Shown here in pieces: positions 25,611 through 35,843 of a DNA stretch of 50,590 nt. How positions within the stretch are numbered: the stretch's first letter is position 1; each line of letters opens with the position of its first letter. A program made the position numbers and the translations under genes. Source of the DNA: Rhodoferax sp. (GTDB lineage Bacteria > Pseudomonadota > Gammaproteobacteria > Burkholderiales > Burkholderiaceae_C); the NCBI GenBank assembly GCA_020048895.1, contig JAIFLV010000108.1, positions 1-50,590 on the forward strand, written 5' to 3'. A model generated the notes under the pieces. The model saw only the letters and a program-made list of their open reading frames with translations. It searched no databases and was not told the DNA's origin.

Positions 25611-26872
25611 GCTGGAATTTTCTGCAACATTTCGGCAGTCACCAGGGTGATGCCATTCTCGCTGCGATAAAAACGTCGCGCGTCTTCTCCCGCATCCTCA
25701 CCGATGATCATGCCTTCCGGAATGGTGCAACCACTATCCACCACCACGCGCGTCAATCGTGCACGGCGGCCAACTTTCACACGGTGCAGTAATACCGACC
25801 AATTGACTTCAGCATACGAATGAACTCGCACCGTGGAGAACAGCACCGAACGATTCACATGTCCCGAAACGATGCACCCCCCGGAAACAAGCGACTCGAT
25901 CGCCGCTCCGCAACGGTTACCCGTGTTGTGGACAAACTTCGCAGGGGGGACTTGTGACTGATAGGTCCATATCGGCCAGTGCTGGTCGTACAAGTTCAGC
26001 AGAGGCTCTGTCGCTGTGAGATCAATGTTGGCCTCCCAGTACGCATCAATGGTTCCCACGTCGCGCCAGTACGGGACATCCCTGCCATCGGCGACGCAAC
26101 TCAATTCGAAGGGATGGGCCGCAGCCTGACCATGGCGGACAGCGTTGGGAATGATGTCCTTTCCAAAGTCGTGGCTTGAATCAGGATCAGCAGCGTCACG
26201 CGCAAGCTCGCGGTACAGATAGGCCGCATTAAAAATATAGATTCCCATGCTGGCCAAAGACTGGTCCGGACGTCCTGGCATGGGCGGCGGGTTGGCAGGC
26301 TTTTCCATGAACTCGGTGATCAAGCTGTTTTCGTCGACCGCCATTACCCCGAAGGCGCTGGCGTCCGCGCGAGGCACAGCGATGCAGGCAACCGTGCATT
26401 CGCGGCCTTTATCCACATGGTCCGCCAACATCAACGCGTAATTCATCTTGTAGACGTGATCTCCAGCGAGCACCAGGATGTATTCCGGGTCATAGCTTTC
26501 GAGTATGTCGCGGTTTTGATGTACCGCATCAGCCGTACCGGTGTACCAGCTCTCATCGTCGTTACGCTGCTGTGCTGGCATCAGATCAATAAACTCATTC
26601 ATCTCCGGCTTCATGAAGGCCCACCCATGCTGCAAATGACGCAGCAGGCTGTGCGATTTATATTGCGTGATGACGCCGATGCGACGAATCCCAGAGTTGA
26701 GGCAGTTGGAGAGTGCGAAATCTACAATCCGGAATTTGCCACCAAACAGAACTGCGGGTTTTGCACGCCGATCTGTCAAGTTCATCAGCCGACTGCCGCG
26801 GCCTCCAGCCAGCACCAGCGCAATGGTACTTTTCGGTAACTCAAGGCCTTGCGCCAACTCTTGCGGTCTCAT
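25607..26872 (-). CDS. glgC: Glucose-1-phosphate adenylyltransferase, copy 2
   Basis: This second ADP-glucose pyrophosphorylase has 421 residues. It is closer to E. coli GlgC in wording ([45 protein letters not shown]) than copy 1 at 12861. Its nucleotide-binding start is [23 protein letters not shown], with Arg at the activator Lys39 position, so the positive charge is kept. The catalytic segment is [11 protein letters not shown] start at ATG 26872, which has an AAAAGGA ribosome binding site 6 bases upstream, rather than at 26908. It is the first gene of glgC-glgA-mutase and divergent from glgP. Confidence 0.95.
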   Translation of the reverse strand: MRPQELAQGLELPKSTIALVLAGGRGSRLMNLTDRRAKPAVLFGGKFRIVDFALSNCLNSGIRRIGVITQYKSHSLLRHLQHGWAFMKPEMNEFIDLMPAQQRNDDESWYTGTADAVHQNRDILESYDPEYILVLAGDHVYKMNYALMLADHVDKGRECTVACIAVPRADASAFGVMAVDENSLITEFMEKPANPPPMPGRPDQSLASMGIYIFNAAYLYRELARDAADPDSSHDFGKDIIPNAVRHGQAAAHPFELSCVADGRDVPYWRDVGTIDAYWEANIDLTATEPLLNLYDQHWPIWTYQSQVPPAKFVHNTGNRCGAAIESLVSGGCIVSGHVNRSVLFSTVRVHSYAEVNWSVLLHRVKVGRRARLTRVVVDSGCTIPEGMIIGEDAGEDARRFYRSENGITLVTAEMLQKIPA

Positions 26873-26963
26873 GGTGTATCCTTTTCGGTTATTACCTCGG
26901 GTAAACACCTACATCTTAATGTTTATAGGGCGGTTTCCAAGAGAAATTACCAAAAAGTTACCG

Positions 26964-26993
26964 CGTGCGAAAATCACCGCCTAGTTTTGCACG
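26964..26993. promoter_or_regulatory. Imperfect inverted repeat in the divergent glgC/glgP control region
   Basis: CGTGCGAAAA (26964-26973) and TTTTGCACG (26985-26993) are inverted copies with one extra base. They lie about midway in the 177 bp between the divergent synthesis and breakdown operons. A dimeric regulator controlling both directions is a reasonable reading, but none is identified. Confidence 0.35.
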
Positions 26994-27049
26994 TGGTAGG
27001 TCTTTGGCTACCGTCAACCCATTTACGAACCCCTTCAAAGGAACGCCTC

Positions 27050-29479
27050 GTGAGCTCCAGTACACCGATCGCCAAACACGCCCTTGCCGCACAAATTGAG
27101 GAGCACTTGCTCAACACGGTGGGCGTTGCTGCTGACAATGCCACGCGTACCGACCTGATGCAAGCCGTGGCCCAGGTCGCGCGTCAGCAACTGTCGCAGC
27201 GGTGGGTGGAAACTCAGGCCAAGGAGCGCGCCGAAAAGGCGCGTCGCGTGGTCTATCTCTCGATGGAATTTCTCATGGGACGAACACTGGGCAACGCGCT
27301 CGCGGCCCTCAATCTGACCGCTGGCGCCAAACAGGGGTTGGTGCAACATGCACAGACGTTGGAGGATGTCGCCGATCGAGAGCCTGATGCAGCCTTGGGC
27401 AATGGCGGCCTGGGTCGCCTGGCAGCGTGCTTTCTCGATTCGATGGCGACGGTAGGCTTGCCGTCCTTCGGCTATGGCATCCGTTACGAGTACGGCATGT
27501 TTGCGCAGGCCATCATGAAAGGCGCGCAGGTAGAGTACCCCGACCCCTGGCTGCAGGATGGAACCCCCTGGGAGTTTCCGCGTCCTGATATCGCGTATCC
27601 CGTGCGATTTGGAGGCTGGGTTGAGCAGGTTGATGGCATGCCGGTATGGCGTCACGCGGGTGAGGTCGCGGCAAAGGCCTATGACATGGTTGTGCCCGGC
27701 CATGGCACTGACCATGTGAGCACTCTGCGGTTGTGGAAGGCAGTCGCACCGGCACACATTGACCTCAGCGCCTTCAACACAGGCGACTATGCCCGTGCCG
27801 CCAATGCCAAGAACGAATTTGAGAATATTTCCTGGGTGCTTTATCCGAACGACAGTACGCCTGCTGGCCGCGAGTTGCGCCTCAAGCAGGAGTACTTCTT
27901 TGTGGCCGCATCCATCCAGGACCTGATCCGGCGCCACTTTGTCGAAAACCCTACGCTGGATAACCTGGCGGACAAAGTCGCCATTCACCTGAACGACACC
28001 CACCCTGCAATTGCAGTGGCTGAACTGATGCGGTTGCTGTGTGACGAGTACCGCATGGAGTGGGATACCGCGTGGGAAATTTGCGGCAAGACTTTCTCTT
28101 ACACAAACCACACACTGATGCCGGAGGCACTTGAAACCTGGCCGGTGAGTTTGATTCAGCACGTTCTGCCGCGCCACCTGGAAATCATTTTCCGCATCAA
28201 CAAAGAGTTCCTCGAATTCGCAGCAAGCCAGCGCCCGGGTGACAACGGGTTTCTGGAGCGTCTGTCCTTGATCGACGAGCATGGTGAACGCAGAGTGCGG
28301 ATGGCCCATTTGTCCGTGGTTGGAAGTCACAAGATCAACGGGGTGTCGGCACTTCACTCCGACTTGCTGGTGCTCACCATCTTTCACGAATTCTTCGAAC
28401 TGTGGCCGGAACGCTTTACCAACATGACCAATGGCGTCACGCCCAGGCGTTGGCTAGCGCAGGCCAATCCTGGCCTGTCGAGCCTGCTCGACGACACACT
28501 GGGGACACGCTGGCGGCTGGATTTGGATCAGCTCAAGGGCTTGCATGCCTTCAAGAAAGACCCGGCATTCCAGGAAAAGTTCATGGCAGCCAAGCGTGCC
28601 AACAAGATTCGTCTGGCGTCCCATATCGAGCGCACCACCGGCATCCGCGTGAGCCCCGACAGCCTGTTTGATGTACAAGTCAAGCGCATACACGAGTACA
28701 AGCGCCAACTACTCAATCTCCTGCACGTGGTGACCCGGTACCAAGCCATACTCAGCAATCCGGATGCCAAGTGGGTTCCTCGAACGGTCATTTTTGCGGG
28801 CAAGGCTGCGTCGAGTTACCATGCCGCGAAGTCCATCATCCGGTTGATTCATGATGTGGGAACGGTGGTAAACAACGATCCCCGAATCGGCGACAGACTC
28901 AAAGTCGTTTTCATCCCCAACTACGGCGTTTCTGTGGCAGAAATCATCATGCCTGGAGCCGACCTTTCCGAGCAAATTTCCACCGCTGGCACTGAAGCCT
29001 CGGGCACTGGCAATATGAAACTGGCGCTCAACGGAGCGCTTACCATCGGCACTGACGATGGCGCAAACATTGAAATCCGGCAGAACGTGGGTGATGAGAA
29101 CATCTTCATCTTCGGATTGAAAACTCCAGAGGTGCGTGCGCTGCGTCTGGCGGGCTATCAGCCAATGCGTTACTACGAGTCCATACCGGCGCTCAAGTCG
29201 GTACTCAACTCAATTTCTGCTGGCGAGTTCTCGCCGGAAGAGCCCGCACGGTACCGTTCGCTGATGGAATCCCTGCCTTGGGGAGGAGACCACTACTTGC
29301 TGCTGGCGGACTACGAATCCTATGTCGCCACCCAGAATCAGGTCGACGAAGTCTACCGTCAACGCTCCGTGTGGTGTGAACGCGCCATTGCCAACGTGGC
29401 TGGTATGGGTGTATTTTCATCGGATCGGACCATCCGGGAATACGCGAGTCAGATCTGGAAGATTGAACCATCGCACTGA
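27050..29479 (+). CDS. glgP: Glycogen/maltodextrin phosphorylase
   Basis: GlgP releases glucose-1-P from alpha-1,4-glucan with phosphate, using PLP. The 809-residue protein is of normal family length. Visible signatures are YLSMEFLMGRTLGNAL, the NGGLGRLAACFLDS loop, HLNDTHPAIAVAELMR, DVQVKRIHEYKRQLLN, and the PLP lysine K657 in GTGNMKLALNG. The start is a GTG at 27050 with an AAAGGAA ribosome binding site. The open frame continues upstream to 26849, but that part would overlap glgC copy 2 and has no family similarity. It leads the plus-strand operon glgP-glgB-glgX-malQ. Confidence 0.95.
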   Translation: MSSSTPIAKHALAAQIEEHLLNTVGVAADNATRTDLMQAVAQVARQQLSQRWVETQAKERAEKARRVVYLSMEFLMGRTLGNALAALNLTAGAKQGLVQHAQTLEDVADREPDAALGNGGLGRLAACFLDSMATVGLPSFGYGIRYEYGMFAQAIMKGAQVEYPDPWLQDGTPWEFPRPDIAYPVRFGGWVEQVDGMPVWRHAGEVAAKAYDMVVPGHGTDHVSTLRLWKAVAPAHIDLSAFNTGDYARAANAKNEFENISWVLYPNDSTPAGRELRLKQEYFFVAASIQDLIRRHFVENPTLDNLADKVAIHLNDTHPAIAVAELMRLLCDEYRMEWDTAWEICGKTFSYTNHTLMPEALETWPVSLIQHVLPRHLEIIFRINKEFLEFAASQRPGDNGFLERLSLIDEHGERRVRMAHLSVVGSHKINGVSALHSDLLVLTIFHEFFELWPERFTNMTNGVTPRRWLAQANPGLSSLLDDTLGTRWRLDLDQLKGLHAFKKDPAFQEKFMAAKRANKIRLASHIERTTGIRVSPDSLFDVQVKRIHEYKRQLLNLLHVVTRYQAILSNPDAKWVPRTVIFAGKAASSYHAAKSIIRLIHDVGTVVNNDPRIGDRLKVVFIPNYGVSVAEIIMPGADLSEQISTAGTEASGTGNMKLALNGALTIGTDDGANIEIRQNVGDENIFIFGLKTPEVRALRLAGYQPMRYYESIPALKSVLNSISAGEFSPEEPARYRSLMESLPWGGDHYLLLADYESYVATQNQVDEVYRQRSVWCERAIANVAGMGVFSSDRTIREYASQIWKIEPSH

Positions 29480-29523
29480 CGCGGGCATCGCACCCAACCT
29501 GCCAGACCTTCCAAGAAAGCCAC

Positions 29524-31716
29524 ATGTCTCACGCCAACGATATCGAGTTGATTTGCAGCGCCCGCCATGGCGATCCATTTGCAGTTCTTGGACCCCATGC
29601 GAGTGGCAAGGGAAAAATGGCAATACGAGGTTTCTTCCCGACGGCGAAATCGGTGCACGTGCTGGAGCGCAGCAGTGGGGCCGCATTGGGCAGCATGAAG
29701 AAATTGCATCCCGATGGGTTCTTTGAATTGAAGCTCAATGCCACCACATCGCCGTCTTACCGGCTGGATGTCGTCTGGGACAGTGGAGTCAGCACGGTGC
29801 TGGAGGACCCCTACCGGTTTGGACCGGTACTGGGCGAAATGGATGTGTGGTTGCTTGGCGAAGGCACCCACCTGCGGCCCTATGAAATTTTGGGTGCCAA
29901 CCAGTGCCAGCACGATGGTATCGAAGGTACGAGCTTTGCCGTATGGGCTCCCAATGCGTCTTCCGTCAGCGTTGTAGGTGACTTCAATTTCTGGGACAGT
30001 CGGCGCCACCCGATGCGATTGCGCCGCGAATGCGGTGTCTGGGAAATCTTCCTGCCGGGTGTAGGAATGGGCGCCAAGTACAAGTTTGAGATTCGATCGC
30101 GCGATGGTCACGTCTTGCCTGCCCGCTCGGACCCCTACGCGCGCCAGGCCGAGTTGCGGCCAGCGACCGCCAGTGTGGTCGCCCCGATGCCCGCACTGCT
30201 GCCTTCATCGCCAACGCGACGCGATGCCAACGGATTGAATGCACCCATCAGTATTTACGAGGTCCACCTGGGTTCCTGGCGGCGCGTCGTCGATGCGGCC
30301 ACCGGAGAGCAACGTTGGCCAACCTGGGACGAAATGGCCCATATGCTCGTCGCATATTGCGAAGACATGGGGTTTACTCACCTGGAACTTCTGCCCATTA
30401 CCGAGCACCCTTTTGATGGCTCCTGGGGCTACCAGCCAGTTGGAATGTACGCACCGACTTCGCGCTTTGGCAATGCCGATGGTTTCAGTCGATTCGTTGC
30501 ATGCTGCCACGCTGCTGGCATTGGAGTGATCCTGGATTGGGTTCCCGCGCACTTCCCAACCGACGCACACGGTTTGGGAAATTTTGATGGGACCCACCTC
30601 TACGAGTATGCTGACCCTCGGGAAGGGTTCCACAACGACTGGAACACGCTGATATACAACCTTGGCCGCACGGAAGTGCGCAATTTCCTGATTGGCAACG
30701 GTTTGTACTGGTTGGAGCGGCACGGGGTCGATGGACTGCGTGTGGACGCAGTCGCCTCCATGCTTTACCGGGACTACAGTCGCAAGCATGGTGAGTGGAT
30801 CCCCAACAAGGACGGGGGCCGCGAAAACCTGGAGGCGATTGCATTTCTCAAACGAATGAACGAGGTAGTCGGTGCCGAGCGCCCTGAAGCCATCACGCTG
30901 GCTGAAGAATCTACAGCATTTCCCGCCGTGTCGCGTCCAACCTATTCTGGCGGACTAGGATTTCACTTTAAGTGGAATATGGGCTGGATGCACGATACGC
31001 TGCAATACATCGAGCGCGATCCCATTTACCGTAAACACCACCACGGAGAAATGACTTTTGGGATGGTTTACGCGTTCAATGAAAACTTTGTCTTGCCCAT
31101 TTCACACGATGAGGTAGTACACGGCAAAGGATCGTTACTCGCGAAAATGCCAGGAGATCGCTGGCAGCAAATGGCCAATTTGCGTGCCTATCTTGGATTT
31201 ATGTTTGGACACCCAGGCAAGAAACTATTGTTCATGGGCTGTGAGTTCGCGCAAGAGAAGGAGTGGGATCACGACCAGAGTCTGGACTGGCACCTGCTCG
31301 ATCATCCGCAGCACGCCGGTGTACAGAAGTTAGTGCGGGACCTGAATCACTTGTATAAACGCTGCGGAGCCCTTCACCAGCGCGACTTCAACCCCAGCGG
31401 CTTTGAGTGGATAGATCATGCCGACGCCGACCATTCCGTACTCAGTTTCATTCGATACGGTGACGACGCGAGCACGTTCATCGTGGTGGTATGTAATTTC
31501 ACACCAACGGTGCGACCAGATTTTCGATTGGGTGTGCCTCAGCCAGGAGAGTACCGTGAATGTCTCAATACGGACTCGGCACACTACGGCGGGAGTAATG
31601 TGGGTACGCCTTTTGGTAGCACGACTGCAGAACGCCGGAAATGGAACGGAAAATCGCACTCGATCGTACTGACCCTGCCACCGCTTGCCACGGTCATGCT
31701 CGAATGGAAAGCCTGA
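29524..31716 (+). CDS. glgB: 1,4-alpha-glucan branching enzyme (GH13)
   Basis: GlgB introduces alpha-1,6 branches into glycogen. The 730-residue protein has the long form: an N1 domain (about 10-110), a CBM48 domain (GTSFAVWAPNASSVSVVGDFNFWD, about 138-161), and a GH13 barrel. Catalytic residues are the nucleophile D408 (GLRVDAVAS), acid/base E461 (LAEESTAFP) and D529 (ISHDEVVHGKGSLL); each is offset by 3 from E. coli GlgB. The ATG lies 44 bp after the glgP stop. The 3' end overlaps the glgX start by 13 bp. Confidence 0.96.
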   Translation: MSHANDIELICSARHGDPFAVLGPHASGKGKMAIRGFFPTAKSVHVLERSSGAALGSMKKLHPDGFFELKLNATTSPSYRLDVVWDSGVSTVLEDPYRFGPVLGEMDVWLLGEGTHLRPYEILGANQCQHDGIEGTSFAVWAPNASSVSVVGDFNFWDSRRHPMRLRRECGVWEIFLPGVGMGAKYKFEIRSRDGHVLPARSDPYARQAELRPATASVVAPMPALLPSSPTRRDANGLNAPISIYEVHLGSWRRVVDAATGEQRWPTWDEMAHMLVAYCEDMGFTHLELLPITEHPFDGSWGYQPVGMYAPTSRFGNADGFSRFVACCHAAGIGVILDWVPAHFPTDAHGLGNFDGTHLYEYADPREGFHNDWNTLIYNLGRTEVRNFLIGNGLYWLERHGVDGLRVDAVASMLYRDYSRKHGEWIPNKDGGRENLEAIAFLKRMNEVVGAERPEAITLAEESTAFPAVSRPTYSGGLGFHFKWNMGWMHDTLQYIERDPIYRKHHHGEMTFGMVYAFNENFVLPISHDEVVHGKGSLLAKMPGDRWQQMANLRAYLGFMFGHPGKKLLFMGCEFAQEKEWDHDQSLDWHLLDHPQHAGVQKLVRDLNHLYKRCGALHQRDFNPSGFEWIDHADADHSVLSFIRYGDDASTFIVVVCNFTPTVRPDFRLGVPQPGEYRECLNTDSAHYGGSNVGTPFGSTTAERRKWNGKSHSIVLTLPPLATVMLEWKA

Positions 31717-33857
31717 GCAACACCACCCTGTCACCGGGGCGCCCATGGCCCCTGGGTGCAACCTGGGATGGGCAAGGAGTCAACTTCGCCATCTTTTCCT
31801 CACACGCGCAAGCGATGGACCTGTGCCTGTTTGACGACGAGGGTTTGGTGGAGCGAGCGCGATTGCCACTGCCCAAACACACTAGCGATGTGTGGCACGG
31901 TTACCTACCAGGTGCCAGACCGGGATTGGTTTATGGCCTGCGTACCCACGGACTCTGGAATCCACGGCAGGGCCACCATTTCAACCCCCACAAAATTCTG
32001 CTCGATCCGTACGCACGGGAAGTCGTCGGGAGTTTTCAATGGCGCGATGAACATTTTGGATTCAATCGGCAGCAACCCCTTGAAATAGATACCCGCGACA
32101 ACGCCGCTTGGGCGTTGAAAGCGCGCGTTATTCAGGACGACTTTGATTGGGGGGACGACCATCCTCCCCTGGTAGATCACCAGGACACTGTGCTGTACGA
32201 ACTGCACATCAAGGGATTTTCGCGTACCCATGCCGCCATACCACAGGAGTCAAGAGGCACCTATGCGGGCTTGGCCCATGAGGCGTCCCTCGCGCACCTA
32301 CAGGGCCTGGGGGTCAACGCTCTCAGCCTGTTGCCCGTGCATTACGCCCTCAGCGAAGAACGTCTGGCGCAAATGGGGCTTAGCAACTATTGGGGGTACA
32401 ACACCCTGGCATTTTTTGCCATCAATCCCGCACTGGCTTCGTGCAGCTCCGGATGCAACCCGCGTGACGAATTCCGCAGCATGGTGAAAACGATTCATGC
32501 GCATGGCATGGAGGTTCTGCTCGACGTAGTATTCAACCATACTGCCGAGTCCGACGAGACCGGGCCAACGTTGAGTTTTCGGGGATTGGATAACGCCAGT
32601 TACTATCGGCTGCGCTCGGACTCCAATGCACTGTATGAGAACCACGCCGGTTGTGGCAATACCCTTGACATTCGCCAGACGCGGGTCTTGCAACTGGTTT
32701 TGGACAGCCTGCGCTACTGGGTCAGCGTCATGCACGTGGATGGATTTCGGTTTGATCTGGCCCCGATTCTTGGGCGGGGCGATCACGGATTCGAGCGAGG
32801 TGGTGCATTTTTTACTGCGATCGCACAAGATCCAGTGCTCTCTCGCGTGAAGATGATCGCTGAGCCCTGGGACACCGGGCCAGGCGGTTACCAGGTTGGC
32901 AGCTTTCCGATGGGATGGATGGAATGGAATGACCGGTTTCGTGATGTCATGCGCAGTTATTGGGTGCGTCACCACGACCATGCGCGCACCCGTGGCGACT
33001 TTGCCATGCGATTGTGCGGGTCCTCCGATTTGTACCAGCACCGTCAACGACGTCAGCGCCCTCCCGCCGAGTCGGTGAACTATGTCGTTTCGCACGATGG
33101 TTTTACCTTGGCTGACCTGGTAAGTTACAACGATCGGCATAACCTGGCCAACGGGGAGTTCAACCGCGATGGCCAGGGCGACAACCAGAGTTTCAATTGT
33201 GGTGAAGAAGGACCTTCACACAATCCGCAGGTCTTGGCGCTACGCTCTCGCCTGCAACGTGCACTATTGGCAACCACGCTTCTGGCGCAGGGAACTCCCA
33301 TGTTGTGTGCCGGAGATGAACTGGGTCATACCCAGAGTGGCAACAACAACCCCTATTGTCTGGACAACGATACCACCTGGATTCAATGGGCCGACAAGGA
33401 CACGGATCTGGTGAATTTCACTGCCTGGATCATCTCCTTGCGATGCCAGTTGCTACCCTTTCGCAACCAGTGGTATACGGGCGACACCGATGCACACGGT
33501 GTTCCTGACTTGGCTTGGCTACGCTCCGATGGACAAGCCATGGACGGTGATGATTGGAGCCAAACCAGCGACAGTGTGCTGGGTTGCCTGATAGGCCACC
33601 CTGGACGCGCAAAATCACCGATAGTCATGCTGTTTAACCCAAGCGGTCGCGACCAGCGCTTTCTTCTGCCGCCAGGCTTATGGCGGGCGGTTCTGGACAG
33701 TTCCAAGGCAGATGGTCGACCGAACTGGCAAGGCGCTGGCAGTGCCGATTACACGTTGCCGGCACACAGCCTGACCATGTTGGTAACGGCGGATACTGCG
33801 CTGCAGTTGAATAGCCCTCTTTTGACTACCCACACGACAACACCCCGAAACCCATGA
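31704..33857 (+). CDS. glgX: Glycogen debranching enzyme (GH13_11)
   Basis: GlgX hydrolyses alpha-1,6 linkages of short branches left by the phosphorylase, releasing maltotetraose-type oligosaccharides. The 717-residue protein has an N-terminal CBM48 (WPLGATWDGQGVNFAIFSSHA), then the GH13 core: VLLDVVFNHTAE, nucleophile segment GFRFDLAPILG, acid/base MIAEPWDTGPGGYQVG, and VSHDGFTLADLVSYNDRHN. The ATG at 31704 lies inside the last codons of glgB (13-bp overlap), arguing for coupling; an in-frame ATG at 31641 lies deeper inside glgB. The end overlaps malQ by 4 bp. Confidence 0.94.
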   Translation: MESLSNTTLSPGRPWPLGATWDGQGVNFAIFSSHAQAMDLCLFDDEGLVERARLPLPKHTSDVWHGYLPGARPGLVYGLRTHGLWNPRQGHHFNPHKILLDPYAREVVGSFQWRDEHFGFNRQQPLEIDTRDNAAWALKARVIQDDFDWGDDHPPLVDHQDTVLYELHIKGFSRTHAAIPQESRGTYAGLAHEASLAHLQGLGVNALSLLPVHYALSEERLAQMGLSNYWGYNTLAFFAINPALASCSSGCNPRDEFRSMVKTIHAHGMEVLLDVVFNHTAESDETGPTLSFRGLDNASYYRLRSDSNALYENHAGCGNTLDIRQTRVLQLVLDSLRYWVSVMHVDGFRFDLAPILGRGDHGFERGGAFFTAIAQDPVLSRVKMIAEPWDTGPGGYQVGSFPMGWMEWNDRFRDVMRSYWVRHHDHARTRGDFAMRLCGSSDLYQHRQRRQRPPAESVNYVVSHDGFTLADLVSYNDRHNLANGEFNRDGQGDNQSFNCGEEGPSHNPQVLALRSRLQRALLATTLLAQGTPMLCAGDELGHTQSGNNNPYCLDNDTTWIQWADKDTDLVNFTAWIISLRCQLLPFRNQWYTGDTDAHGVPDLAWLRSDGQAMDGDDWSQTSDSVLGCLIGHPGRAKSPIVMLFNPSGRDQRFLLPPGLWRAVLDSSKADGRPNWQGAGSADYTLPAHSLTMLVTADTALQLNSPLLTTHTTTPRNP

Positions 33858-35368
33858 CACTCCCCCGCGCCAGTGGCATCTTGCTGCATCCCACCTCACT
33901 GCCTGGTCCTCATGGTAGTGGCGATCTTGGACCTGCTGCCTACCATTTCGTTGATTGGCTTGTTGGTGCTCGGCAGTCTTTGTGGCAAATCCTTCCTCTC
34001 GGAGGCATCGGTCCGGGCAACTCTCCGTACATGAGCAGTTCGGCGTTTGCTGGCAACGTCTTGTTGATCGATCTCAACGAGTTGCAACAGCGAGGCTGGT
34101 TGCAATCTGAGGATCTGGTGCCGAACAAGGAATTCCGAGAACAGCAACTTCGATTCGCCGCAGTCTACCCTTGGCGGATTGATCGCCTGAAAAAAGCTGC
34201 CAGCACCTTTCTCACCGGCTCGAACCACTCTGACCGGGCTGACTTCGAATCTTTTTGCACTACACAGGCCAGCTGGCTGCAGGATTACGCACTTTTCATG
34301 AGTCTGGCCGAATCGCTGAACTGGAAAGACTGGTGTCAATGGAGCCCGGGCTTGGCCAAGCGGGAGCCTCAAGCGCTCAAGCAAGCCACGGCAACGCATG
34401 CCCAGGCCATCCATTTCTGGAAGTTCTGTCAGTGGTGTTTCTTTCGCCAGTGGAAGCGCCTGCGCGCCTACGCCAATGAGCGGGGCGTCCGCATTGTGGG
34501 AGACATTCCCATCTTTATCGCCTATATGAGTGCCGAGGCGTGGTCGCGTCAGGAACTGTTTGAACTCGATGACACCGGTAGGGCGTACGTGGTTGCAGGC
34601 GTACCACCCGACTTCTTTAGTGCGGAAGGCCAGCGTTGGGGTAACCCGCTGTACCGCTGGAGTGTCCATGCTGACGAAGGATACGCCTGGTGGATTGAGC
34701 GGGTACGAAGGGTTTTCGATCTGGTAGACATCGTCCGCATTGACCACTTCCGCGGGTTTGCGGGCTACTGGGAAATACCAGCGGAAGAGCAAACGGCTAT
34801 CAAGGGCCGCTGGTTGCCCGGCCCCGGACCGGCGCTATTCCACGCGATTCGCAATGCGCTCGGAGACTTACCCATCATTGCAGAAGACCTGGGGGTAATT
34901 ACACCCGATGTCACCGCACTGCGTGACGAGTTCGGCATGCCTGGCATGCGCATCCTGCAGTTCGCGTTTGGGGAAGGCAGGAACGAGGACAGCATTAACC
35001 CGTTTTTGCCACACAACTACAACACCAATACCGTGGCATACACCGGAACCCATGACAACGACACGACTGTCGGCTGGTGGGCGGACATACCTCCAGCGAT
35101 GCGTCAACATGCCAAAGCCTACCTTGGAATCGACGGAAGTGACGTCCATTGGGCACTGATCCGTGCTGTCAGTGCCAGTGTGGCTGATACAGCCATCTTT
35201 CCCATGCAGGACGTACTTGGGCTGGAGACTATGCACCGAATGAACCTGCCTGGGCAGCGCTCGGGTTATTGGGAGTGGCGATTTGCCTGGAGCCAGGTGA
35301 CGCCGAGCCACTCAGAACGCCTGCGTCAATTTGGCACTTTGTACCGGCGCAACGGAACACTGCGGTAG
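33854..35368 (+). CDS. malQ: 4-alpha-glucanotransferase (GH77)
   Basis: MalQ transfers glucan segments between maltooligosaccharides, making the short products of GlgX usable again by GlgP. The 504-residue protein is a short GH77 without the N-terminal extension of E. coli MalQ (694). Signatures are ASGILLHPTSLPGPHGSGDLG, DIPIFIAYMSAEAW, the nucleophile region VRIDHFRGFAGYWEIP, the acid/base region IAEDLGVITPDV, and YTGTHDNDTTVGWW. It overlaps the glgX stop by 4 bp and is last in the operon. Confidence 0.95.
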   Translation: MTLPRASGILLHPTSLPGPHGSGDLGPAAYHFVDWLVGARQSLWQILPLGGIGPGNSPYMSSSAFAGNVLLIDLNELQQRGWLQSEDLVPNKEFREQQLRFAAVYPWRIDRLKKAASTFLTGSNHSDRADFESFCTTQASWLQDYALFMSLAESLNWKDWCQWSPGLAKREPQALKQATATHAQAIHFWKFCQWCFFRQWKRLRAYANERGVRIVGDIPIFIAYMSAEAWSRQELFELDDTGRAYVVAGVPPDFFSAEGQRWGNPLYRWSVHADEGYAWWIERVRRVFDLVDIVRIDHFRGFAGYWEIPAEEQTAIKGRWLPGPGPALFHAIRNALGDLPIIAEDLGVITPDVTALRDEFGMPGMRILQFAFGEGRNEDSINPFLPHNYNTNTVAYTGTHDNDTTVGWWADIPPAMRQHAKAYLGIDGSDVHWALIRAVSASVADTAIFPMQDVLGLETMHRMNLPGQRSGYWEWRFAWSQVTPSHSERLRQFGTLYRRNGTLR

Positions 35369-35450
35369 GCGACGCGGAACCACGACCGAACAATAGGCGA
35401 GTTCCGGTAAGTGCTAGACTGCCGTCATTCCCAGCCTCTGGATACACACC

Positions 35451-35789
35451 ATGAACCGCTGCCGCAATCCTGTTGGCCAGATCACCCCGTTCCGCCTTGG
35501 CGTGGGGCTGCTCATCACCCTGTTGCAGACAACAACTTTGGCCCAGACTGTGGGCCGCCCCATTCCACCCCAGGCGTTGCGTGGCACGCTGGAGATCACA
35601 CAACCGCCCAACGTGCTGCTAAACGGCAAGCCTGATCGACTATCTCCCGGTGCCCGTATTCGCAGTGACAACAACTTGCTGATACTTTCCGGGACTCTGG
35701 TAGGCAGGACGCTGGCGGTTCGCTACGTACGTGAGCCACACGGCCAGATTCACGACGTTTGGATACTTACTGCCACGGAAGCACAGTAG
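35451..35789 (+). CDS. Small exported protein, function unknown
   Basis: The 112-residue protein has a signal peptide: a basic start, then a hydrophobic core [20 protein letters not shown], with likely cleavage near residue 32. The mature part is about 80 residues ([30 protein letters not shown]...) and looks like a small beta-rich periplasmic domain. It has no cysteine in the mature part and no lipobox. I recall similar small exported proteins near miaB in comamonads, but no function is known to me. It stands 82 bp after malQ and 116 bp before miaB, so it may be its own unit. Confidence 0.7.
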   Translation: MNRCRNPVGQITPFRLGVGLLITLLQTTTLAQTVGRPIPPQALRGTLEITQPPNVLLNGKPDRLSPGARIRSDNNLLILSGTLVGRTLAVRYVREPHGQIHDVWILTATEAQ

Positions 35790-35843
35790 TCGCAACCTGC
35801 TTCTCCCTGACCTCGGCCCTGCAGATCTTCCAGGCGTTTTCGG

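Noticed and set aside
26849..27049. 67-codon N-terminal extension of glgP
   Set aside because: Overlaps the divergent glgC start and shows no phosphorylase similarity; a GTG with a strong ribosome binding site lies at 27050.
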